A DNA stretch of 64,000 nt from Hyalella azteca (Eukaryota > Arthropoda > Malacostraca > Amphipoda > Hyalellidae): positions 1 through 64,000 of the forward strand of contig NW_025930738.1 of the NCBI RefSeq assembly GCF_000764305.2, written 5' to 3'. A program made the position numbers and the translations under genes. Each line of letters starts with the position of its first letter. The stretch's first letter is position 1. Under the pieces are notes generated by a model, which saw nothing but the letters and a program-made list of their open reading frames with translations, ran no database searches and was not told the origin of the DNA. This document shows, piece by piece, positions 20,101 to 30,791 of this stretch.

Positions 20101-23098
20101 TTTACGTTAATCATAAACAGTATTCCCCCATACAAATTATTGTAGAGCACGAAGAAGTAAGCTTGGAAACTCGAAATAGTAAAAGCCAAAAGAAAAACTT
20201 ATTATGTTTAACTGTCTGCGACCAATTTAATAATGGTGAAACTGCACCCGTGTCTCTCGATTTTGAGCGTATTAGAAGGACATTTCAACACAAGTCACAA
20301 TATATTTGACCAAAATGCTTGCACTGAGTCTTGGAAAATTTCTAGATAATTTGTTAATTTCTGGCGAAGAATTGATGGGAGGATGTATGTTGAACATTTG
20401 AGATCAAAATTCCCCTCACATTTTAGATGCTAAGTAAAAAATTCTAACGTTTAGACAGGCAACGATTTATCGAAATCCGATAAAAATTTTGGTTTTCTAC
20501 AGCGTCACCAAGATCTTAACCTGAGAAACTTTGCCGCCCATCACGGAGCAGACGAAGACGACGAGGAGGCTGAAGAGGTTGCCGCCCGGGGCCGCGGCGT
20601 CCCCAGTGATGGCGTACAGCGCCCCCCACGTCAGCAGCAGCAGGGCTACGTACGTCAGCAACAAGCCCACCTGACGACACGTCCATCATATTGTCGTAAA
20701 ATATCGTCAGCTTTGACATCTGTACTACTGTCTTTCTCACACCAGCAAATACATTAATAATTTTATAACAGTCCAGCGTCAGCAGGATGATTGATGCGTA
20801 CGTCAGCACGACGCCCACCGAACAACACATCGGTCCCACTGTCATTAGAGCAGCATCAGCAGTAATATGGATGCTACAGGCTTCTCCTAACCAATTTGAC
20901 ACTTCCGTCATATTATTAAAGACCAGTAACAGTAAGATCATTAATAAGTACGTTGCACTACGTCTACCTCCAAAGTTATCTACCTGTCTGCTATGACAGT
21001 AATGCTACTGCTCCATGTCAGTAATTTGTTAACGAGTAATATTATCACTCACTCTGCAACAAGTAACGCTCATATAATAAAACTGCTAGTGATATATTAT
21101 GAAGACAACTGAGATGTTTCCCACCTTGCTGCATGCGGGCGAGGTGATGACATGCTTGTCGCGGTCACCCGCAGTGGGAGGTTGGAAATTCTCCGTGGCA
21201 GGTGTGAGGTAGAGGCACGTTTTCAGACGCGATCCAAAATTCCTTAGCCATCTCAGGATTGTTTTTCTACAGCCCTCAACTGCAGACAAGAATATTAATA
21301 TATTACATTATCATAAAATAATATAATGTAATATATTATGATATAATATAATATATGTAAGGTTGTAAGTTTTATCTTATATGGCAACAACTCGTAATAA
21401 TTCTCACGAGATACAAAACTGTGCCCAGTCGTTGCGAAGCAGTCCTCCCGTGAACAACCCATTTCTAGGCCTGACTGAATGCGCCACTTTTCTGCTGTGT
21501 TCCCAGTGAACTTAATCGGCCTCTATTGGTGAGCTGCTTTACTAGATCCAGTTAATGGTTACAATAAATTTGCTATTCCTGTGGCATACTATTTGGATAT
21601 AAAATGATAACACTTTGTTTATTCAGTTATGTATGTGCCAAAGTAAGTAGTCTGCTTGAATGTAGGTATTTATCTTCAATGTAGGGTTGCGGGTCTGGAG
21701 CGGGCTGTCTTCGGGACCGAGCAATCCAGGATCTTCTCTGGATAGTTCCCAGTGGGCTCTTAGAAGCTGGGAAGTGCCACAACCTCGTTACACCCATTGC
21801 GACTTGTTTTATTGGGCATGGCATCTAGATTGTCCAGTATCTTCATTTATATAACTGTGTAATTTACTGTTTGTTCTAGTTCAATAAAAATTAGCTTTGT
21901 TAGCAGATGTTTAAAATTATCCGCGTAACGAACCCGGATGAAGTATAGAGGCTTCATTACAATATAATACAATATAATTTACTCATTATATATCGAAAGC
22001 ATTTCTTGGACGCTCACCGCTGTCCGCGTTGTCGCAACTCTCAGCAGAAGACTTGTCACACGAATATTTTACGTCACTTGGCAGCTCCAAAGGACGCTCC
22101 TTTTCGACGAAGGCAACTGCTGCAAACAACACACTTCTAATCTTAGCCTGAATTATATGTAACTCCACTGATCTACAATTGTAATATCATTATTTTTTAT
22201 GGCAATTCCATCTTCAATCTTCGTTCGTATGCTATTGTTGAGTTCTTTTTTCAATATCGAATTTATTACGGTTCACTAATTTTGGGAATTCATCTATGAA
22301 AGTGGTTGGACGGAAAGATGTCTGAAATAGTTCATTGGGATTATTAGGTTAAATTCAAGATTAAAAAAGCTTTACTATGAGCTTGTAAAGTTATAGCTTA
22401 CTCTTGCGCGTGAGTGAAGTCTTTTTTTCCAGGCGAAAAAAAAATCCATTATTTCTGTCAATGTGGTTAAATTGATAGCATGATCGCGATATATCATGAA
22501 ATAATCAAGGCAGTTCATATTGATTCTTGATAGTTTGAAATTAAAAAAATCTTACTAAGAAAGTTAGAGGGGCGGTAAAGAGGAGTCTTGGGGAATACGC
22601 CACCCGATGCACCTGTTTCAAAGCAGCCAGGTTGCTAATTATTAATGCTTGTATTGTTGCTTATCTTATTTATGTTAGAACAACTTTAACTATAAATGAG
22701 AGCCCAGCTGAATGAGATAGGAAAAGAAAATAACTGGCAAAAACTGGAGTTTGCGAACAAGTGGACTGGAAATATTTGCAGGTAAGGGAGGTATAGCAGA
22801 GTTTAGTTAAAATAAAAATTGTGCAATAATGAGAAAAACCTGAAAAGCGAGATCCGGGTAGCGAAGCACATGCCAAAGCAGTGAAAGCCTCAGATGAGCT
22901 GGGCAACATTTAGCTAAATAGCTAAATGTTAGCTAACATTGCGCAAATGTCTCCATAATTACCCGAACATTTGTCCGGACTTTGAACACCAGACTTTGAC
23001 TTGGAGGAAGGAGGAGTCTCAGCAAGATCTGCGGCGGGGTTATCGTAGCCCCTCTGGGAACTATGAACTAGCAGAGTTTTGGTGTTCGTTGCCGACAT
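14044..23098 (-). CDS. SLC9B: NHA/SLC9B antiporter copy B (gene span)
   Basis: Second tandem antiporter gene. Exons: E1 22963-23098, E2 22018-22116, E3 21125-21279, E4 20521-20670, E5 19984-20090, E6 19345-19462 (cut by N at 19344), E10 18194-18358, E11 16307-16384, E12 14044-14166. E7-E9, including the ion-binding helix, are absent because contigs are joined by one N. All recovered exons are open, phases agree with A and C, and no disabling mutation was seen, so this may be the best-preserved copy biologically. E5 lacks three codons relative to C in the loop after the first core helices. A hAT element sits in intron 11. Expected product: a multi-pass cation/proton antiporter. Substrate and membrane cannot be told from this sequence. 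Confidence 0.85.
14259..14280 (-). repeat. Decoy copy of the exon 12 start
   Basis: Upstream of E12 a second acceptor (TATTGCAG) is followed by GTGCTGACCATCTTTACAGC, a duplicate of the first bases of E12 (GTGCTGACCATC), and then a potential donor CAG|GTATC. If used it would add a 22-bp exon and shift the frame. Confidence 0.5.
14487..16085. mobile_element. Non-autonomous hAT-type transposon, 1,599 bp
   Basis: Inverted ends CAGAGGTGGGCAGTAGCG and CGTTGCCCAGCTCTG, flanked by a perfect 8-bp duplication ATTATCCA (14479-14486 and 16086-16093). End sequence and 8-bp duplication are typical of hAT elements. Subterminal GTAGCGGTAGCG motifs are repeated many times at both ends, as expected for transposase-binding repeats. 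Internally there is a long hairpin (about 15605-15660 pairing with 15690-15745) and oppositely oriented GGTTAGGCCAGA-type blocks. No transposase ORF was seen. It lies wholly in intron 11 of copy B. Confidence 0.9.
16204..16277 (+). repeat. Two-copy short repeat at the 5' end of copy B intron 11
   Basis: ATTAATTAGAAGAGCAAATA plus ATTTCTGACA occurs twice, about 45 bases apart, starting about 27 bases after the E11 donor in gene orientation. Confidence 0.7.
16307..16384 (-). CDS. SLC9B: Copy B exon 11
   Basis: 78 bp, acceptor CCCCAAG, donor AAGCAG|GTGCTT. Reads AAVGSTALDYAVRIGAGVHE and IALAKQ. Phase 0-0, as in A and C. Confidence 0.88.
16385..18193. other. Copy B intron 10
   Basis: No exon recognised. 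Near 17540-17680 two related blocks (GGTCTCGAACGCGCAACTCTCTGC and GGGATCGAACCCGCACTTCTCTGC) resemble a pol III B box on the minus strand, but no cloverleaf can be drawn. Otherwise unremarkable AT-rich sequence. Confidence 0.4.
18194..18358 (-). CDS. SLC9B: Copy B exon 10 (WLPKATVQ motif)
   Basis: 165 bp, acceptor GTGTGCAG, donor GTTCAG|GTTCTT. Reads ILSLELDTIGLGVATLCISL, the conserved Arg in TCRVVTTFF, then NIRERFFVVLAWLPKATVQ. Equal in length and phase to A and C. Confidence 0.92.
18359..19343. other. Sequence left of the assembly gap in copy B
   Basis: Should contain E7-E9 in a complete gene, but none is present. AT-rich without recognisable features. Its continuity with the E6 side rests only on the N join. 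Confidence 0.5.
19344..19344. other. Single N, assembly gap inside exon 6 of copy B
   Basis: E6 coding sequence runs up to this base and stops abruptly after FVPCLVET; the expected PWLWSFMLG half is missing and the other side is unrelated. This is a contig join, not a biological break. Confidence 0.85.
19345..19462 (-). CDS. SLC9B: Copy B exon 6, truncated by the gap
   Basis: Acceptor ATATCTCAG. Reads NIALVVILLRAGLGLDPKAL, then KAMSLVVFRLAFVPCLVET, 118 of the expected 183 bp. RAGLGLD is identical to the NHA2 motif, more conserved than RGGLALD or RGGLILD in A and C. Confidence 0.9.
19984..20090 (-). CDS. SLC9B: Copy B exon 5
   Basis: 107 bp, acceptor TGCCCAG, donor AATCAG|GTTATG. Reads ACGLPPLLGMLLVGMALRSV and then AIVGDSVDPNWSSSIR, nine bases shorter than copy C without a frame change. 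Matches the NHA2 PSLLGMLLAG region and the KWSSSLR motif. Confidence 0.92.
20521..20670 (-). CDS. SLC9B: Copy B exon 4
   Basis: 150 bp, acceptor GTCGTCAG, donor CTCAG|GTTAAG. Reads VGLLLTYVALLLLTWGALYA, ITGDAAAPGGNLFSLLVVFV and CSVMGGKVSQ. GGK matches NHA2 IIGGKL. Confidence 0.92.
20770..20820 (-). repeat. Partial decayed copy of exon 4 start (copy B)
   Basis: Reads VGVVLTYASIILLTL, clearly related to the first 15 residues of E4 (VGLLLTYVALLLLTW), about 100 bp upstream of the real exon. No acceptor AG precedes it (TTCG instead), and the rest of the exon is absent. Confidence 0.65.
21125..21279 (-). CDS. SLC9B: Copy B exon 3
   Basis: 155 bp (2+153), acceptor GTCTGCAG, donor CAAG|GTGGGA. Reads EGCRKTILRWLRNFGSRLKT, then ATENFQPPTAGDRDKHV and SPACSK. 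Shares GSRL and the donor context with copy C. The cytoplasmic tail just before the first membrane helix. Confidence 0.8.
22018..22116 (-). CDS. SLC9B: Copy B exon 2
   Basis: 99 bp (2+96+1), acceptor GCAGCAG, donor AGCG|GTGAGC. Reads AFVEKERPLELPSDVKYSCD, then KSSAESCDNADS. Same length and phases as copy C E2 and the same pattern (KE..P..L.SD.K.S.D.S). Acidic, hydrophilic. Confidence 0.75.
22963..23098 (-). CDS. SLC9B: Copy B exon 1 (N-terminus)
   Basis: From Met at 23098 (MSATNTKTLLVHSSQRGYDN, then PAADLAETPPSSK) to donor TTCGG|GTAATT, leaving phase 1 as in A and C. The GYDN.AADLAE core is the best conserved part of the N-terminus. Upstream the frame is closed by TAG, so this Met is the most likely start unless an upstream exon is spliced in. 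Confidence 0.72.
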
Positions 23099-25530
23099 CC
23101 CTGATCGAGCAGACTGTTCTTGGAGAAGGGGGCGGCAGGAAGATGCCGGAGTGGCCTAGGGTGTTTGACTACGATACGTAAGGACCGGTGAAGGCCGTAA
23201 GCGCCGTCACTCTTCGTCACCTCTAGTGCCTTCGTCAACACCAGATGAAGGTGCAGTTGACTACAGCTCTGTCACCTGTACCTGTAAAAATACCTTCATA
23301 TTAATACCAAAACATTAACATTCGTCCTCGAGAAGATCCGGCCAGGATGAATAAAATTTAGCGTGAAAGCTGAAATTTGAATAAAAAATTTCGACATGAT
23401 ACGCCTGGTTTAGAGCCAGATTCGTCAATCAAGTTACCGGGTAATTCAACATTTTTTCAGTTTGGTACTAAACCATTTATCGATAGACTTAATTAGGCTG
23501 CCGTTTTACCGGCCCCGTCAAGAAACTTACGGATCTGGGACTCGTTTACATTTCAACACACATCCAAACGTTTATTCGACAAAGAAATACCTAACATGTT
23601 TGGCTAAGATTGCGAATCTTCCATATCGTCCTGACGGGTCATTCGGAGATTGACAGCATACAACAATAAACAATGGTAAATTGCATTGATTATAATGAAC
23701 CGCACATTGTTTTTTGTTCCATCAGATTTAGATTTTACGACATAACCGACGAGATAACCAAATTAATCAAACTCGAACACGAAGTGCAGTAAATATGACA
23801 AGAACCTTGTATTGTAAAAAGCGCCGGTGTAACTGAAAGAAGGTATCACTTTTAAATAAACTTTTTTTTAGTATAGCAAGCAAAAAAGATAAAACTTTCA
23901 TGCACGTTCTTGTACGCGTTCTTGCTAAGTAAGTCATTCATTTATAAGATTAGGGCAAAGATTATACGAACTCAGGTAGTGTACGAATACGGAATACTAA
24001 TTGATACCAACGAAAGCAATGAACTTCTGTCCTAGTGACATCATGAACTACTTTCACTTTAATATCAAGCCCATAATGACAAATTTACTTTCAGTCAATT
24101 TCAGGCTTCAAATTGTTCAGCAGTGTAAAATTTTCTATTATTATTATTATCAATCAACAGTCCACTTAATTTTGACACGAGTGCATTTAGTCCAAAGTTT
24201 AATAATATGGTGACTTTATCTTCGAAGTAAAGACATCATTTCTTTCAACCAAGTTACTGATGAAGCATCAATACAACGTACCCTAACAGGATAGCATCAT
24301 AAAGCTAGAGGTAGCTATGTTACCGCATCACTGCACATACGTTTTGTTAACTAGAATTAAATTAAATTGAATAAAAATTGGACTGATTCTTGAAGCGAAT
24401 GTGCCACGAAGTCTGAAAAGTATTAATCAGAATAAGCGAGTCCAGGAATTAAAACAATGTGCGAATGTCTGACTGTGGGCAAGGGCAATGATAAATGGAG
24501 ACAGTATCAGGGCTCCTACCCTATCCTATCCTATCAGGGCTCCTATAATAAGTGCATGAGGCTGCATTCAGCGAACAAATTTCTTGTTTCTAAGCAAAAT
24601 GCTAGTTTAAGTGGAAGGTTTATTCCCGGAATAAGAATAAACTGCTACTCAGTTTTCAGATTTCATTCTGTAGCTGCGAAAAAGACGCGTTTAACGCAGT
24701 AAAGCGTATGTATTTGTGTGCTGTATTTTTTGCTTGAGGTTTGTATTTATAGATAAATATTCGTGTCAAACTGGACAGCAATAAGTCATGCGGCGTATAA
24801 TGGTACCCTCAATACGAGTAATGGCGACGGGAAAGCCTGAGATACAGTATCATACAAAATTTTTTTCTCTTTTACACTTTACCTCTTTTAGCCCGTTTCA
24901 GTTCATTTTCGCCTCCCCCCAACAATTAAAATTTACATTTGACACCATCGAAAAACGTCATTTTCTCCTTTAAATCACGAGCTACAACATCGAGAGACAT
25001 ATCGCTCGAATCTTTAGGCAAATATCTGAAAACGTTAGACGCCCTTTTCTTGACTTATTTAGTGTTAAGATTATATATTAATTGTATAAACTACAGAAAA
25101 TTGGGAGGAAGGGGAAAAATGATAGAATCCACTAAAAAATCTAGCGCGTTAATTAAAAGAGGAGGCATTCCGTTATTGTTTAAATTTCACACCTTCCTTC
25201 ATTTTCCCGAAAAATTAGCAGGAAACAAAGAGTGCCTGTTGTCGTGTTTTACAGATGTGAATGAGGTTTCAAAAAGATCGATCAATTTTTTTGTGACCCT
25301 CCACTTGATTCAAACCGTCTTGCATGAATTTATTATCACATAAAGCGCAGAAAATTAATAAGCGCATCATTTGGTGCCTGTTTTTGTCAATTATTCCATA
25401 CTATCATTCGTCTTATTAAAGAAACGCAGAATCATCTGTCCTTAATGATGAGCACAATTTGTGCGCTCTTTCGTACTGACCTTTTAATGGTGAAAAAATG
25501 ATTCGTATCCCGAATTCGAGATCTTGCGTG
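23099..25530. other. Intergenic, 5' flank of copy B
   Basis: No gene recognised. A GC-richer block (23099-23290) directly upstream of E1 could be 5' UTR or a decayed upstream exon (acceptor-like TTTTTACAG near 23290). A segment related to the 8280-8890 repeat lies near 24660-24820. Other ORFs lack support. Confidence 0.4.
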
Positions 25531-26434
25531 AAATGTGTACTAGTCCCTCTCAATACGAGTAATGGAAGGTAATATTAATTTAATGACTCCAAATGTTAAC
25601 ACGCAGTCTCAGTATGAACCAACGCATGGATAAAGAAGATTTCCTCAACCAGAATTAGAACACTCAGATCAATTGATCGCACTACTTCTACGTTTTCATT
25701 ACGCTTTAATAATAAATATCAAAATATGACTGACGCGTTAGATGCGAGAAGAGGTTTGAGCCAAACGTCTTTATGCTTGAACGATGGAAGAAGCTATGAC
25801 TGCTGAGGTACGACAAACACCAACACCAAGTTAACACGCAAGCAGCAAGGCCAAGGTTTTCATTGCATGGTCAGTAGAGAACAGATAAAAGGTACTCGGA
25901 CACTAGGTCAAATTCAGGTATTGAATACAGATTTTCCCTTACTTATACAATGCGCAACTGTATAAATTAACGTTATATTAAAATGTGTACGAGTCCCTCT
26001 CAATACGAGTGATGGAAAGTAATATTAATTTAATGACTTCAAATGTATATTAACACGCAGTCTTAGCATGAACCAACGCAAAGCTAAAGAAGATTTCCTC
26101 AACCAGAATTCGAACACTCAGATCAATTGATCGCATTACTTCCACGTTTTCATTACGCTTTAATAATAAATATCAAAATATGACTGAGGCGTTAGATGCG
26201 AGAAGAGGTTTGAGCCAAACGTCTTTATGCTTGAACGATGGAAGAAGCTATGACTGCTGAGGTACGACAAACACCAACACCAAGTTAACACGCAAGCAGC
26301 AAGGCCAAGGTTGTCATTGCATGGTCAGTAGAGAACAGATAAAAGGTACTCGGACACTAGGTCAAATACAGGTATTGAATACAGATTTTCCCTTACTTAT
26401 ACAATGCGCAACGGTATAAATTAACGTCATATTA
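25531..26434 (+). repeat. 450-bp tandem duplication
   Basis: Copy 1 25531-25980, copy 2 25981-26434, more than 95% alike by eye, both starting AAATGTGTAC and ending TTAACGT(T/C)ATATTA. No ORF. Recent local duplication. Confidence 0.92.
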
Positions 26435-26527
26435 AACTACTTTTGCTTGAAATGCATCAGCAGGAATAACATACATTTTTGAACGCCTCTTCAACTCACT
26501 TAATGTTAGTTATAGCGTAGTATTTCT

Positions 26528-26695
26528 AGCGCATTTTCTCATTTATGGAAAAAATGAACTATTGTGCTCGCCATGTCCGTCTGTCTGTCTGTCTGTCCGT
26601 CCGTCTGTCCGTCCGTCCGTGACCTCAAGTTTTCGTAGACGAGAAAATGCGCTTTCTGTCACTCACTGCAGTGAGTACTGAGTTATATTTTTTAA
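26528..26695. mobile_element. Dispersed repeat with AGCGCATTTTCTC ends, copy 1
   Basis: Shares with 35376-35505 the start AGCGCATTTTCTCATTTATG, an internal inverted GAGAAAATGCGCT and the tail CTGTCACTCACTGCAGTGAG. The interior here is a CTGT/CCGT microsatellite. Non-coding MITE-like unit of unknown family. Confidence 0.65.
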
Positions 26696-28980
26696 AGTCA
26701 TTCTAGTAAAATGACCAATACGCTCTTGCTTTTAATACCGTTGCCTGTTCGCCAAGTGCAAAGTTAAGAACTATTGTCTCTCTGATTGACTGAGTCAACC
26801 ATAACTGAAAAATTTGTCTTGTTAGCTTCTATTATTAAGAAAAATGTGTTTGCGCTCTTTTCTGACGGTGGTTGCCGCTTGCAGTAGAGAGAGTCAGCAC
26901 ATCTCATGCTGAAACAGAATAATAACCTTTTGTTTGTGAGAGATGCCCTGTGTGCGTGGGCCACATATATCTCGTGTAGCAGCGCGAAATGGTTTCGGCT
27001 TTAACAACTGTCAGGTTAGCATGGCGTTATAATTCTAGTCACTGCAATTTTAGAGTACCGTTATCCCGAATCTTGTTATTGAAAACAAATATATTGTTAT
27101 CAATAAATAAATTGTTCGATCAAAACGTTACTCATACTTTCGACAATTGCACGACATTTTTACTTGAATCTAAACTCATTTAAAATATGTTTTCTGCGAG
27201 CAATATCGAAATTGACTCAGCGTTTTATACTTCATATCCAAGATATTTAATTTTGATTTGATGCATTTAACAGGGCATACACGCACACAAAATTTTAACT
27301 CGTCTGCGGTTAATCGGTTAAATTTCATCTTCCAAGGACAACCATACACAATAAAGCAATAACATGATATATTGACTTAAATTCACGAGACATTTCGCAG
27401 TCAACGTTAATGTTGATAACTTAAATGAAACCTATTTGGATCAAAATCGTAGCAGTGTAAAAAAAATAACCAAAAAAATGGAGAGAGGAGCTCGGGAGCG
27501 TTATTTGTTACAATAGTACTACCAAATGAACTGTGCAGTGTCGCCACGCCCACAGAGAGCAGACTGATTCTCTAACTTCCATTAAGCTTTTAATAGAAAT
27601 ATATTGAGGCAATTAGAATAATATAGAAGAAAAATAGAATCTCCTGAAAACGCCCGTTTCCAAAGTGTAATTCGATTGTACCAACTATGTCGAAAAAAGT
27701 ACGAACGGATCTACGAATGAACGATCTTAACGTTACTAATTTGGAACAATACGAAATAAAATATAAAAGTAAATTCAGTGGTGAAAAGTACATCATTTTT
27801 GCTACATACAACATCAATAAATCGAAGCTAATAAGCGAACATTAAGGCAGAAAGTTTGCCACCTCACGCACGCATCGGTCACTGCCAAGTTCGACCAATT
27901 ATATACTTACAGTGACACGCAAAAGTATTGGATATACTTACAGTTTTCTTCACATCTCAAGTTAAAGTGCGAGATTTTACCTAATATTCGATCAGTATAT
28001 TGCTAATCGTACTAGAAACATTACATTGATATAGCCTGAAACGCATGACCATTACTAAACATGCCATAGAGATTGACTGACAAGGCTTCAACAACGAATG
28101 CATTTTGATGAAACATTTAGTTTTATATGTACTGAAATAAAAAGACTCAAGTTATTCCGTTAGTGCAAAGTTTTTATTTCAGTACTTACCGAACAAAAAA
28201 AAATAAATTAACACAAGAACGTTTGACTGTTCACAACATCAATGATTAGGCATCAGAAAAAGGGAACAATTTCAGAATGAAGAGCGCACCTTAAATTTTA
28301 GTGCTAAATAACGAAAGGCGACACTTGCGCTGTGGTGCGGAAATGGGGAGATCTAAAATCGTAAGATGATCCGTTAATTTACCTCATGACTTTGTAAGTA
28401 AAGAGCCATTTCGATTGCAACCGTACTCAAGGCCCATGCCAGCGCAGCAACATTTTTCACGTCTCGCCGCAATTTAATTGGGGGAGATCAAGATACGTTG
28501 TTCAAAAATGACGGACACAATAACATAGGTTCAATACGGCTTTAGGACAGTTGAATTTTACAATCAATTTCATTAATTTACTTGACAACATTTTAATCGC
28601 TCGCGCTAATACAAAAGCACGAGTACTCTAATAGAATATTTATCGAAAAAATCAACGAACACATTTTAAATTAATATATTTGAACCTTGGTGCATTAATA
28701 TGTCACAGTAAGATGTTACACACTTATTTCTACTACGCAGCGACCGTACTGTACCACCAAAATATTACAGTCGTGTCCAACGCTGGCGTTACAAAAAAAA
28801 ATTTTCAACTCAACAAATTAAACTGAATCGCTCAATTTTTTCTGGTGCTACGGTGCACTAGCCTCGCATGCGTTTGGGTCCATTAGAAAGAACTTAAATA
28901 AACTAACGTGTAAAGTTCCCGAGCATGTCAAGTGTCTGAAAATTAGGCTGGCGGTCACAGCCCTAAAAACAAATTAAACG
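26696..28980. other. Intergenic, nothing recognised
   Basis: AT-rich, short ORFs only, none with codon bias, splice context or recognisable domain. Confidence 0.4.
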
Positions 28981-29182
28981 ATGAATGTAAAAAAGAACGA
29001 ATATTGTACGCTGAACTCTGAATGTAAAAAAGAACGAAAATTGTACGCTGAAAGTAAAAAAAGAATGAAAATTGAACGCTGAACGCTGAATGTAGAAAAG
29101 AACGAAAATTGTGCGCTGAACGTAAAAAAAGAACGAAAATTGTACGCTGAACGCCGAATGTAAAAAAGAACGAAAATTCTAC
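28981..29182 (+). repeat. About 30-bp minisatellite (AAGAACGAAAATTGTACGCT type)
   Basis: Six or so units of AATGTAAAAAAGAACGAAAA-TTGTACGCTGAACGCTG with small length differences. It creates two overlapping minus-strand ORFs rich in FRSFLHS, which are repeat translations rather than genes. Confidence 0.88.
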
Positions 29183-30676
29183 AGAAAGAATTTCTCTCAT
29201 TTCCATGAAATGGAATGGTAAATAGAGTTTCATATAGTATTTTTCCAATTGAGGTAGTAACCAAATACATAATGGTTTCAAACGGAATGCAATTAAAAAA
29301 TTGTTTCATTAACCTAGTTGCAATTGCATTAAATGTAAATGAAAAGTGAGTGTGCGAATATATCAAGGACACAGGTTGCGATCTGGCTCCATTTAGACAT
29401 GAAATTTGGCATGACAGTGGCTAATTTGCAATACTTCCGGGACATATAAAAAACTATATTTACTTTCGCCTTCCTCCTGAAATTCAAACGAAAGTCTTTA
29501 GTGAACACTACCGTACTTATAATTTAGAGTTAAGTGGCACTTCCAACTCTAATTACTGAACTTTCTTGTCGATTAGTCGCTTTATCGGTTAGGCCCGAGC
29601 ATCTAACGAACAACACATTTTAGTTTTAAATATGTCTCGTGCCAGTGAGTTTGTAGCACACTTGCCTTTTTGTGAGCATCTAACGGGCACTATGCGTGGT
29701 GAGACTCAAGAAACAGACTTGCAACAGCCGTCAATCTAAATGTAGAAACACGTGTATGTTACATTCACGATCGAAGCTGTTTTCAAAACACGCGCATGGA
29801 CATAATTTCTTGGATTATCATTATTAAGTAATCAAATTTTCTCTGAAAAATTCTCAAATCATTCCCCGCCCTTTTATAGGATCTCGGCTTCCGCCCACAA
29901 CTAGAGTCTTGATCGCGGGATCTATCACGTAATGTTTCCCAAACGCTGACTAATGTCTATTACCTTTCCATCAATCTCTATCAGGTCAAGTGAATATTAA
30001 GTCTCAATTACATATGATCTAATCATATAATATAATTATAATGAACATAATGAGACGCCAGATCGACACGTGACAGATTTATACTTTTCATTTGGACCGT
30101 CATGGCTTGGGAACATTACAATCAACTAAAATTAATTAACTGTAAAAAAATAACAACTAATTGGAAGAGCACTCGGCATACTTTCATGTCGAAATTCGCT
30201 CAAAAGGACAAAAATGTTATTGAAAAAATATTATCCGTCCAAAGCACTTCAATTTGCGTATCAATTAATAACGGACTGAAAAGGTTTAATTAGGACTGGG
30301 GGAAACTAAGTAGGCAACTTCAACTATAGTGCAGGCGTATTTGTTTCGATATATCTAATTAGTTGTTGGAGAATTTGCTATAAATTGTGTACATTAAATG
30401 GTGTTCGTGGGATAAAATATTTTAGTTTAATGGATAAATAGCTTAACCTTTACCTACGTTAAACGTGATAGGATATTTTCATCGCGGAAATGCTGATAAT
30501 ATGAAAACGCTTGAATCATAAAGCAATTTATGTTCCTATATTCTGACGTATAGACAAATTATCAAAATTACACTTTTCTAATTGATTTAGAAGCCGAGTC
30601 AGGCTTTGAAATATTAAAATTACACTATTTCTTACACTAGGCGAGTCAGGCTTTGAAATAAATGCAAACAATTGCA
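29183..30676. other. Upstream of the PAN-domain gene
   Basis: Expected to hold the signal-peptide exon, but none could be identified. Near 30550-30660 two copies of a 50-60 bp segment containing GAGTCAGGCTTTGAAATA precede the first recognised acceptor. Otherwise AT-rich. Confidence 0.35.
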
Positions 30677-30791
30677 GGGAGTGACAAGCGCTTCTCCGGG
30701 ACTCCCCTGCTGAACACGACGGTCGGTAGCCCGTTGTTGTGCCTCCGCCTGTGCGGTGACATGGGCGGCTGTCTCGGCTTCAGCTACAACG
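30677..30791 (+). CDS. PAN gene exon 1 (first recognised)
   Basis: Acceptor AATTGCAG, donor AACG|GTGACG, 2+112+1 bp. Reads SDKRFSGTPLLNTTVGSPLL, then CLRLCGDMGGCLGFSYN. The C..C.....CLGFSYN spacing is the PAN/apple signature. An ATG at 30662 lies in the intron just upstream and is not the likely start. Confidence 0.75.

Noticed and set aside
28955..29372. 108 and 132 aa minus-strand ORFs rich in FRSF
   Set aside because: Created by a 30-bp minisatellite open in two frames.
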